Shown here piece after piece: positions 1-6,519 of a stretch of 41,456 nucleotides of DNA; the stretch's first letter is position 1, and each line of letters opens with the position of its first letter. A model generated the notes under the pieces. It made no database searches. It saw only the letters and a program-made list of their open reading frames with translations, and had not been told where the DNA came from. The position numbers and the translations under genes were made by a program. The stretch covers positions 1 to 41,456 of the forward strand of contig UQHV01000020.1 of NCBI GenBank assembly GCA_900540895.1. The letters run 5' to 3'. The DNA is from an uncultured Collinsella sp. (GTDB taxonomy: Bacteria; Actinomycetota; Coriobacteriia; Coriobacteriales; Coriobacteriaceae).

Positions 1-54
1 CTGGTGATCTCCGCCTTGAGAGGGCGGCGTCCTAAACCGCTAGACGAACGGGCC
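1..54 (-). tRNA. tRNA-Glu (anticodon CUC), 3' part cut by the window edge
   Basis: Read on the minus strand, the 5' acceptor strand GGCCCGT is followed by a D arm (TCGTCTAGCGG) and an anticodon stem CCGCC/GGCGG that closes the 7-base loop CTCTCAA, giving anticodon CUC. The layout matches bacterial tRNA-Glu position by position. The T arm and the 3' acceptor strand lie beyond base 1, so only 54 of about 75 bases are present. Confidence 0.93.
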
Positions 55-88
55 ACATGACATCTGCACTGCCGTGCTGCGGGGTAAT

Positions 89-117
89 ATATTACGGGAC
101 AAAAAACGTCAGCGCAA
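89..117 (-). promoter_or_regulatory. Promoter of tRNA-Glu
   Basis: On the minus strand TTGCGC (112-117) is followed after exactly 17 bases by TAATAT (89-94). This is a good vegetative sigma-type promoter. Transcription would start near base 82, about 28 bases before the mature tRNA 5' end at 54. Confidence 0.7.
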
Positions 118-132
118 GAAGAAATTCCAAAT

Positions 133-151
133 TGCCGAAAAATTGTCGGCA
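133..151 (-). terminator. Weak hairpin after cca
   Basis: A six-base stem (TGCCGA/TCGGCA) lies about 30 bases beyond the cca stop on the minus strand. It is followed by an A/T-rich stretch rather than a clean U run. It could end the cca message before the tRNA promoter, but it is weak. Confidence 0.3.
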
Positions 152-181
152 GGTTATGGAACACGCAGGTAAACTAGGTAG

Positions 182-1576
182 CTAATTCAAGTTGAGATGG
201 ACCAAAAGAGCTTCGCGATCGTTGGGAATGTTGTCTTCGATCACGGCGTCGAGGGCGGAGTTGAGAAGCTGCCCCAGTTCCGGCCCGGGCTTGACTCCAG
301 CACGGATCAGGTCGCCGCCGTTGATGGCGAGCATCTTGAGCGTATAGGGCTCCCCCGCCCTCAGCAGCTCGTGCGCCATCGCGCGCATCTCCTCAATCGT
401 CTCAACGTAATAGAAGCACGATGGGGCCTTGCCAAGCGTGTCAGCACGCTTGAGGTCCATGAGCTCGTCAATCAGGCGGGCCGTGTCGACGCCCTCACCC
501 GAAAGCGCGCGCATCATATTGAGCAGGCAGGAGCGCTCGGGGCGCAGCGGCTTATCGTGATATTTGATGAGCAGGCAAACGTCGCGCACCAGGTCGTGCG
601 AGAGTGCCAGGCGATCCATAATGACGCGCGCTTTCTTGGCGCCGAGCTCGGGATGACCGTAGAAGTGTCCGCTGCCGGCGTGATCGACCGTAAAGCACTC
701 GGGCTTGGAGACATCGTGCAAAAACGCCGCCCACATAAGGCTCGACGATGGCGCGACGCCGTCGCACAGCGCCAGCTCCCCTGCCACCGTCAGCACACGG
801 GCGATATGCTCGTAGACGTTAAACGCATGATAGACACTTCGCTGATCAAACCCGCGACCCGCTGCCAACTCGGGCACAGCGGCGCAGATGAGCTCAGGGT
901 AGCGCAACATGGCGTCTCCCCCGTGACCGGTCGAAAGAATGCCCTCGAGCTCAATACCCACACGCTCACGCGCCACGGCATCGAGCAGCGGCGCGCACTC
1001 GGCAAGCGCACGCTTGGTCTCGGGCTCAATCATAAAGTCCAGACGGCAGGCAAAGCGCACCGCACGCAGCATGCGCAGGGCGTCCTCGTTAAAGCGACGC
1101 TTGGGATCGCCGACAGCGCGAATCAGCTTGCGCTCCAAGTCACCCTGGCCGTCGTAGCGGTCGACAAGCCCGCGCTCGGGATGCCAGGCCATGGCATTGA
1201 CGGTAAAGTCGCGGCGCGCCAGATCGTCCTCGAGCGAGGCGGCACGCTCCACACTCTGGGGATGGCGACCATCGGTGTAAAAGCCATCCAGACGGTACGT
1301 GGTGACCTCGATACGCTCGCCATCGGAAATAGCCGTGATTCCGCCAAATTTAATGCCCGACTCCACAACCGCGATGCCGGCGGCCTCGAGCGCCGCTTTG
1401 GACTCCTGCCACAGGCCGCTACAGCACATATCAACATCGTGGCTGGGGTACCCCATCAGGGCGTCGCGCACCCAACCGCCCACGTACCAAGCCTCAAGAC
1501 CAGCCGCCTCAAGCGCGCGCAGGACGCACAGGGACGCATCGGACGGTTGAGTACCGTTGAGCGAAACATTGCACAT
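182..1576 (-). CDS. cca: CCA-adding tRNA nucleotidyltransferase (poly(A) polymerase family, HD domain)
   Basis: A 464-residue class II nucleotidyltransferase that adds or repairs the 3' CCA of tRNAs. The N-terminal head carries GGWVRD (33-38) followed by the metal-binding DVD (47-49), and RRDFTVNAM (121-129) forms the usual nucleotide-site motif. A C-terminal HD domain is visible at FLHDVSKPE (HD at 287-288) with a further KYHD, as in CCA enzymes with phosphohydrolase activity. The ATG is preceded by AGGAGG at good spacing. The gene stands alone between a terminator upstream (1671-1707) and tRNA-Glu downstream. An extended -10 (TGCTAGACT, hexamer at 1628-1633) may be its own promoter. A CCA-adding versus poly(A)-adding role cannot be separated by sequence alone, but the HD domain and single context favour CCA addition. 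Confidence 0.9.
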   Translation of the reverse strand: MCNVSLNGTQPSDASLCVLRALEAAGLEAWYVGGWVRDALMGYPSHDVDMCCSGLWQESKAALEAAGIAVVESGIKFGGITAISDGERIEVTTYRLDGFYTDGRHPQSVERAASLEDDLARRDFTVNAMAWHPERGLVDRYDGQGDLERKLIRAVGDPKRRFNEDALRMLRAVRFACRLDFMIEPETKRALAECAPLLDAVARERVGIELEGILSTGHGGDAMLRYPELICAAVPELAAGRGFDQRSVYHAFNVYEHIARVLTVAGELALCDGVAPSSSLMWAAFLHDVSKPECFTVDHAGSGHFYGHPELGAKKARVIMDRLALSHDLVRDVCLLIKYHDKPLRPERSCLLNMMRALSGEGVDTARLIDELMDLKRADTLGKAPSCFYYVETIEEMRAMAHELLRAGEPYTLKMLAINGGDLIRAGVKPGPELGQLLNSALDAVIEDNIPNDREALLVHLNLN

Positions 1577-1670
1577 GCCTATGGCCTCCTGCGACTATCA
1601 AATTGGCTATCGATTGCGTCTGCAAGAAGTCTAGCAAGAAACAGCCTCCACTGCACACGCAAGTCCGATA

Positions 1671-1707
1671 AACAAAAACGCATCCGTCCTAGTCTAAGAC
1701 GGATGCG
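1671..1707 (-). terminator. Intrinsic terminator after the first 1-phosphofructokinase gene
   Basis: A perfect 10-bp stem (arms 1679-1688 and 1698-1707) is followed on the minus strand by TTTTTGTTT. It lies just downstream of the kinase gene that ends at 1741. Confidence 0.88.
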
Positions 1708-1740
1708 AAATAATCAAACTATTCAGACAAGGTGCCGGAA

Positions 1741-2673
1741 CTAGCAGACCTGGCGAACCTCGATGTGCTTCTTATATTCGTCCACCTTGGCAAAATCACC
1801 CAGACCGGGGCACTCGACCACGTTGGCGCCAGTGGCCATCGAAAGGCGCAGGGCGTCCCCGACGCGCTCGGGGGCGTCGTGCCACACGGACAGGAAGGCA
1901 GCGAGCGAGGAATCGCCGGCGCACACCGTCGACAGCAGCTTGACGTCGAAGGTGCGGTTGGCAAACCAGATATGCTCGCCGTTGGAGAAGTACGCACCGG
2001 CGCCACCAAGGGTCAGCAGCACGTTCTTGGCGCCCTTGGCGTGCAGCTCGGCCATAGCGCCCTTGACGGACTCGTCGTCGCCACCGCTCACCTTGATGCC
2101 AAAGATGTCAAGCAGCTCGTCGTCATTGGGCTTGATCAGCAGTGGCTCCAGAGCAATGAGGTCTGCCAGCTGATGGCTCGAGATGTCGAGGACGAACTCG
2201 GCCCCCTTGGCCTTGACACGGCGCAGGACCTCGGCCAAGAAGCCCTCGGAAGTGTTGGGAGGCAGCGAGCCGCTGATGACCAGGCAGGTCATGTCATCGA
2301 GCGAATCGATAAGTTCAAACATCTCCTGCTCGTTGGCCTCATTGATGGCGGCACCGGCATTGACCATGTTGTACTCGGTGTCGGGACCGGCGTTGAGGAA
2401 CACATTGACGCGCGTAATACCGTCGGTCCACACGGGCTTGACGGGCACGCCCAGGGCCTCGGCGCCCTTGACGATGAACTCACCCGAGAAGCCGGCGAAG
2501 AAACCCAGGATCGTGGTGTCGACACCATAGTGGTCAAGCGTAAACGAGACGTTGAGGCCCTTGCCGTTGGGCGTGTAGACGGCATTGCGGGTACGCGTGA
2601 CGGTATTGGCAGTAAGGCCGTCGCAGGCGATGTTGTAGTCAATGGCGGGATTTGCAGTGAGCGTGTAAATCAT
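1741..2673 (-). CDS. 1-phosphofructokinase-like PfkB-family sugar kinase (copy 1)
   Basis: A 310-residue ribokinase/PfkB-family kinase, probably phosphorylating fructose 1-phosphate from the PTS to fructose 1,6-bisphosphate. It starts MIYTLTANPAID, the classical 1-phosphofructokinase N-terminus. NGKGLNVS (36-43) replaces the usual GGKGxNVA motif. The catalytic Asp is D254 in CAGD (251-254), where the family normally has GAGD, so the first anion-hole glycine is cysteine. The ATG at 2671-2673 was chosen because AAAGGA precedes it correctly; a GTG five codons upstream overlaps that ribosome site. A paralogue of the same length follows upstream (2863-3795). A terminator separates them, and TATACT at 2708-2713 may be a -10, so each is probably its own unit. 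Tagatose-6-phosphate kinase (LacC) is the main alternative. Confidence 0.85.
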   Translation of the reverse strand: MIYTLTANPAIDYNIACDGLTANTVTRTRNAVYTPNGKGLNVSFTLDHYGVDTTILGFFAGFSGEFIVKGAEALGVPVKPVWTDGITRVNVFLNAGPDTEYNMVNAGAAINEANEQEMFELIDSLDDMTCLVISGSLPPNTSEGFLAEVLRRVKAKGAEFVLDISSHQLADLIALEPLLIKPNDDELLDIFGIKVSGGDDESVKGAMAELHAKGAKNVLLTLGGAGAYFSNGEHIWFANRTFDVKLLSTVCAGDSSLAAFLSVWHDAPERVGDALRLSMATGANVVECPGLGDFAKVDEYKKHIEVRQVC

Positions 2674-2802
2674 GGATGTTCCTTTCACGAAACAACGTGT
2701 TAATGAAAGTATATTCCACGCATCGGTAAAAGGCTAGGACAACTCGGTGAACGGTGTGGAAGCGATGAAGTACGGCAGGACACCTCTCCCCCATGGCGGA
2801 AC

Positions 2803-2834
2803 AAAAAAGGCGCCCCGACCGAAACCGGGGCGCC
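2803..2834 (-). terminator. Intrinsic terminator after the second 1-phosphofructokinase gene
   Basis: The minus strand has a 9-bp GC stem (arms 2809-2817 and 2826-2834) followed by six T. It sits 28 bases beyond the stop of the gene at 2863-3795. Confidence 0.93.
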
Positions 2835-2862
2835 GCATGCGCACGAATATGTCGCGATTCGA

Positions 2863-3795
2863 TTACTGACGATCGAGCTTGCGGACGGCAACGCGCTTGC
2901 TGTACTCATCGACGTGACCAAAGTCGCCAATGCCGACGGACTCGGCAACGTTGGCGCCGGTGGCCATAGCGAGCTTCATGGCCTCCTCGACGTTGTCGCG
3001 ATCCCTGTACCACTTGTGCAGGAACGCAGCGAGGGTGCAGTCGCCGGCGCAGACGGAAGAGACCAGCTTAATGTTGAACTCACGCTTGGCGTACCAGATG
3101 TCCTCGCCGTTGGAGAAGTAAGCGTCGCCGCGGCTACCACGGGTGAGCAGCACGTTCTGAACGCCGGCGTCGTGAGCCATCTTCATGGCAACGCGGACCT
3201 CGTCGTCGGTGTCGACCGGCACGCCGAAGATGGCCTTCATCTCGTGATGGTTCGGCTTGATGAGCAGCGGCTTCTTGTGAGCGAGCTCCTTGAGCTTGTC
3301 GGAGGACAGGTCCAAGACGACATCGGCGCCACGAGCCTGAGCGTGCTCCATGACCTTAGCCAGGAAGTCAGGCGTAGCTTTGGGAGGCACGGAGCCGGAA
3401 ACGATCAGGCACTCGAGATCGCCCGCGGTGTCCAGGATGTTGTAGAGCTCCTCCTGGTGCTGCGGCGTGATCGGAGCACCCGGGTTCAGGATGCCGTACT
3501 CGTGCTGGCCATCGTTGACATAGGTGTTAATGCGCGTGATACCGTCGGTCCAGACCGGGCGGCAGAGGCAACCCAGGTTCATGACCTCCTCGACGATGAA
3601 CTTGCCCGTGAAGCCGGCGAAGAAGCCAAGCGCGACGGTGTCGACGCCCATCTTCTTAAAGGCGAAGGACACGTCGAGGCCCTTGCCGTTAGCCGTGTAG
3701 CTGGCCGAGCCGGTGCGGACGTTCTCGTCGGGCTCAAGCGGAGAGCTCGAAACCGTCATGTCGACAGCCGGGTTAGCGGTTAGCGTGTAGAACAT
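2863..3795 (-). CDS. 1-phosphofructokinase-like PfkB-family sugar kinase (copy 2)
   Basis: A 310-residue paralogue of the neighbouring kinase, starting MFYTLTANPAVD. It keeps the FFAGFTGKFI and VWTDGITRIN segments shared with copy 1, the LLIKPNHHE substrate/ATP segment, and the catalytic Asp D252 in CAGD (249-252). Two differences from the family norm are visible. The first signature reads NGKGLDVS, so the usual Asn after GKG-L is Asp (position 41). The GAGD loop is CAGD, as in copy 1. A G-rich ribosome site (AGGGGGT) precedes the ATG. It lies 74 bases downstream of ptsI, with a hairpin but no U run between, so it may be co-transcribed with ptsHI. Substrate is probably fructose 1-phosphate. 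The duplication and divergence suggest different substrates or regulation, which cannot be read from sequence. Confidence 0.84.
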   Translation of the reverse strand: MFYTLTANPAVDMTVSSSPLEPDENVRTGSASYTANGKGLDVSFAFKKMGVDTVALGFFAGFTGKFIVEEVMNLGCLCRPVWTDGITRINTYVNDGQHEYGILNPGAPITPQHQEELYNILDTAGDLECLIVSGSVPPKATPDFLAKVMEHAQARGADVVLDLSSDKLKELAHKKPLLIKPNHHEMKAIFGVPVDTDDEVRVAMKMAHDAGVQNVLLTRGSRGDAYFSNGEDIWYAKREFNIKLVSSVCAGDCTLAAFLHKWYRDRDNVEEAMKLAMATGANVAESVGIGDFGHVDEYSKRVAVRKLDRQ

Positions 3796-3822
3796 TTACA
3801 GTACCCCCTGTATATGTGAGGG

Positions 3823-3852
3823 CCGCGTGGCCGGCCCATTCCAACCACGCGG
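3823..3852 (-). other. Hairpin in the ptsI-kinase spacer
   Basis: CCGCGTGG (3823-3830) pairs perfectly with CCACGCGG (3845-3852), just after the ptsI stop. No U run follows on either strand, so it is more likely an mRNA stability or processing hairpin than a terminator. Confidence 0.5.
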
Positions 3853-3869
3853 TTACCTCTGATACCAAA

Positions 3870-5573
3870 TTAGCGAGCTGCGGACTCGAGCAGTGCCTTG
3901 ACCTCGGCGGCGGTGTTGCAGGCGAGTGCCTTCTCGGCGAGCTCGTCGCACTCGGCCTTGGTCCACTGGCTGATGGTCTTGCGGGCGCGCAGGATCGACG
4001 GAGCGCTCATCGAGAACTCCTCCAGGCCCCAGCTGATCAGCAGCGGCTCGAGCAGCGGATCGGCAGCGGCCTCGCCGCACATACCGACCATGATGCCGGC
4101 CTTCACGCCGCTCTCGATGATGTTCTTGAGCGAGCGGAGCACGGCGGGATAGTAAACCTGGTACAGGTTGGAGATGGTGTCGTTACCACGGTCGGCGCAC
4201 ATGGTGTAGCCGATCAGGTCGTTGGTGCCGATGGAGAAGAAGTCGGCAACCTCGGCAAGACGGTCTGCGAGCAGCGAAGCGGCGGGTGTCTCGACCATGA
4301 TGCCGACCTCGATGTTCTCGTTGAACTTGCGACCCTCTTCGGTCAGCTCGGCCTTGCACTGCTCGACGAGCTCCTTGACAGCCAAGACCTCCTCGACGCA
4401 GGTGACGAGCGGGATCATGATCTTGACGTCACCGAAGGCGCTAGCGCGCAGCAGAGCGCGGAGCTGGACCTTGTACTGGTCGGGATTGGCCAGGCAGTAA
4501 CGCACGGCGCGGAAGCCCATGAAGGGGTTGTCTTCCTTGACCATATGCAGATACGGAATCTCCTTGTCGCCACCCACATCGAGCGTACGGATGATGACCG
4601 GAGCACCCTTGAGCGCGCTGGCGACCTTACGGTAGGCGTTGAACTGCTCCTCCTCGGAAGGAAGCTCGGCAGAGTCCATGAACAGGAACTCGGAGCGGAA
4701 CAGACCGATGGCCTCGGCATCGTGATCGAGCGCGTTGGGCACGTCATCAGGGTTACCGATGTTGCAGGCGATGATCTTCTTGATGCCATCGGCAGTCACG
4801 GACGGCTTGCCACGGAAGGCCTCGAGGGCTGCCTTCTCGGCAGCGAAGGCCTCGGCCTTGGCGGTGTAGGCAGCGAGCGTCTCCTCGTCGGGATCGGCCT
4901 CAACGATACCCTTGCCACCGTCGACGACAACGGTCATACCGTTGCGCAGCGCGGTGCAGCTGTTGGAAACCGAAAGGACAGCCGGGATCTCGAGGGCACG
5001 CGCGATGATCGCGGAGTGCGACGTGCGGCCACCGGTCTCGGTGACGATACCGGCAACGTGGGCCTTATCGATCGTGGCGGTCATGGACGGCGTGAGGTCA
5101 TGCACGACAACGACGGTGTTCTCGGGCAGGACGGAGAGGTCGACGACCTCCTTGCCCAGCAGCTCGGCCAGAATACCGGTGCGGATGTCGGCGATGTCGG
5201 CCGCGCGCAGACGGAACATCTCGTCGTCCATGGACAGGAACATGTTCTCGAACATGGTCGAGGTGTCCATGAGCGCCTGCTCGGCGCAGGTACCGCCGTC
5301 AATGGCGGCGTTGATGGCGTCGGTCATACCCGGATCCTGAGCCAGGACAATATGTCCGCTCATGATCTCGGCCTCGGCCTCGCCCACCGTCTCCTTCATG
5401 TGGTCGGCCTGAGCCTGGGTCTTCTCGCAGAAGACCGAAAGAGCGGACTGATAGCGCTCCTTCTCTGCTGCCGAATCAGCAACCTCATGCGGCTCAAACG
5501 TCAAGTCGGGATCGACGGCGACCATGACGGTGCCGATACCGATGCCCTCGGAAGCGTTGACTCCCTGATACAT
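3870..5573 (-). CDS. ptsI: PTS enzyme I (phosphoenolpyruvate-protein phosphotransferase)
   Basis: A 567-residue cytoplasmic enzyme I that takes phosphate from PEP and passes it to HPr. The phosphorylated histidine is H186 in GGRTSHSAIIAR. The C-terminal PEP-binding barrel has FLFMD, DVGGDKEIPYL, IGTNDLIGYT and GMCGE with the catalytic cysteine. The last-but-one motif usually reads IGTNDLxQYT, so the Q-to-G change here is unusual. The ATG at 5571-5573 (protein MYQGVNASEG) was chosen because GAGAGG lies seven bases before it and the protein then begins like other enzyme I proteins. Longer reading from 5627 has no ribosome site. It lies downstream of ptsH on the same strand, separated by a hairpin with a short U run that may lower expression relative to HPr. 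Confidence 0.96.
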   Translation of the reverse strand: MYQGVNASEGIGIGTVMVAVDPDLTFEPHEVADSAAEKERYQSALSVFCEKTQAQADHMKETVGEAEAEIMSGHIVLAQDPGMTDAINAAIDGGTCAEQALMDTSTMFENMFLSMDDEMFRLRAADIADIRTGILAELLGKEVVDLSVLPENTVVVVHDLTPSMTATIDKAHVAGIVTETGGRTSHSAIIARALEIPAVLSVSNSCTALRNGMTVVVDGGKGIVEADPDEETLAAYTAKAEAFAAEKAALEAFRGKPSVTADGIKKIIACNIGNPDDVPNALDHDAEAIGLFRSEFLFMDSAELPSEEEQFNAYRKVASALKGAPVIIRTLDVGGDKEIPYLHMVKEDNPFMGFRAVRYCLANPDQYKVQLRALLRASAFGDVKIMIPLVTCVEEVLAVKELVEQCKAELTEEGRKFNENIEVGIMVETPAASLLADRLAEVADFFSIGTNDLIGYTMCADRGNDTISNLYQVYYPAVLRSLKNIIESGVKAGIMVGMCGEAAADPLLEPLLISWGLEEFSMSAPSILRARKTISQWTKAECDELAEKALACNTAAEVKALLESAAR

Positions 5574-5623
5574 TCCCATTCCTCTCTCCGTGTCATGTGA
5601 TAAAGCGTTTTGCCATATCCATG

Positions 5624-5661
5624 ACAAAAGAGCGCAGTTACCTTACAACAGGTCACTGCGC
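5624..5661 (-). terminator. Terminator or attenuating hairpin between ptsH and ptsI
   Basis: On the minus strand GCGCAGTGACC pairs with GGTAACTGCGC (one mismatch; arms within 5632-5661), followed by CTCTTTTG. It lies between the HPr stop and the enzyme I start. A partial terminator here would give more HPr than enzyme I, a common arrangement. Confidence 0.6.
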
Positions 5662-5706
5662 CCCCAAATATGAACTTAGTTGTTCAACATGCGACCCGTT
5701 TGAGTT

Positions 5707-5970
5707 CTACTCGCCAAGACCGCTCTTGATGAGCTCGATGGCAGCAGCCAGAGCCTCGGCCTCGTCAGCGCCGTCACACTTGACCTCGACCTCGGTGCCG
5801 CAGGGGATACCAGCAGCCATGAGGGCCATCGGGGACTTGCCGTTGACCTCCTTCTCGGGGGTGACGACCGTCACGTCACAGGCGTACTTGCCCATGGTGG
5901 AGGCGAACAGACCAGCCGGACGCATGTGCAGACCCTGAGGATTAACGAGGGTAGCCTTCTCAGAAACCAT
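5707..5970 (-). CDS. ptsH: PTS phosphocarrier protein HPr
   Basis: An 87-residue HPr, the small cytoplasmic carrier that moves phosphate from enzyme I to EIIA domains. The active site is H15 in NPQGLHMRPAG, with R17 in the usual place. S46 in GKSPMALM falls exactly at the regulatory serine position of Gram-positive HPr proteins, so control by an HPr kinase is possible; no HPr kinase gene is in the window. AAGGAG lies five bases before the ATG. It is the first gene of a ptsH-ptsI pair on the minus strand. The 138 bases upstream (to 6108) contain A/T-rich stretches, but I see no convincing promoter pair. Confidence 0.97.
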   Translation of the reverse strand: MVSEKATLVNPQGLHMRPAGLFASTMGKYACDVTVVTPEKEVNGKSPMALMAAGIPCGTEVEVKCDGADEAEALAAAIELIKSGLGE

Positions 5971-6108
5971 AGTTGACTCCTTTTTTGTGTTTAACCCCTG
6001 TCATGTATGTGGCAGGAGTCAGATTCACGACGTTGTTTATATTAACTCACATCAAACGGTTTTTCATTATGTTTCGGACGAATTGTTGGACAGATGTGTT
6101 TGTCGTCC

Positions 6109-6260
6109 GCTTGCTCGCCCACAGGGGGCCGGGTGCGGCCAGTGAGATTTCCTGCTCTACAGTCCTGCTCGCACGAAGAGCACATTAAGTGCTCTTCGGC
6201 TCGTGCGGAACTCGCGATAAATCTCACTGGCCGCGCCCGGCCCCCTGTGGGCGAGCAAGC
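6109..6260. repeat. 152-bp near-perfect inverted repeat element
   Basis: Two 42-base arms (6109-6150 and 6219-6260) are reverse complements at 41 of 42 positions. The one difference would be a G-U pair in RNA. The 68-base centre contains another perfect 10-bp hairpin (6174-6183 with 6189-6198, loop ATTAA). Open frames across it on both strands are mirror images of each other, which argues against coding. No flanking target duplication is evident. Together with the next repeat it fills most of the 549-base gap between ptsH and the fructose permease. The rest of that gap (5971-6108 and 6261-6364) shows nothing I can identify. It could be a non-autonomous mobile palindrome or a structured RNA. 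Confidence 0.85.
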
Positions 6261-6364
6261 TGCAGAAACTCGGTCGGTCCAGAGCAATATCGTGCGAACG
6301 GAATTCTGGCTAATGATCTGTTCGCGACAAAGACTCGATAGGTAGCCCCCTCTATGCCCTTTTG

Positions 6365-6435
6365 TAAGTTGCGGTGAAATAGGGACTGCATTTGGAGTTG
6401 AATCGTTTAAACAGTCCCTATTTCACCGCAACTTA
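6365..6435. repeat. Palindromic intergenic repeat, copy 1
   Basis: Arms of 24 bases (6365-6388 and 6412-6435) are perfectly complementary around a 23-base centre. The core AAGTTGCGGTGAAATAG recurs at 40646-40714 in a second, less perfect copy, so this is a dispersed element and not a chance hairpin. There is no coding capacity. Confidence 0.85.
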
Positions 6436-6448
6436 TGGGAGGGATAGA

Positions 6449-6483
6449 AAAAAGGCGGAGGCCCTGGGGAGGGACTCCGCCTT
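6449..6483 (-). terminator. Intrinsic terminator after the fructose PTS gene
   Basis: AAGGCGGAG/CTCCGCCTT arms (6452-6460 and 6475-6483) form a 9-bp stem. On the minus strand it runs into a T stretch, about 37 bases beyond the permease stop at 6520. Confidence 0.85.
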
Positions 6484-6519
6484 ATATACAGGGGGCGATG
6501 TTATTCGCGGGCTGGGGGA

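Noticed and set aside
2674..2688. GTG start five codons upstream of the first kinase gene
   Set aside because: The ribosome site AAAGGA overlaps those codons and is spaced for the ATG at 2671-2673. The paralogue has the same N-terminus at the ATG.
6042..6345. Open frames on both strands over the 152-bp inverted repeat
   Set aside because: The two predicted proteins repeat the same peptide sequence in mirror fashion because of the palindrome. No ribosome site or conserved domain is visible.
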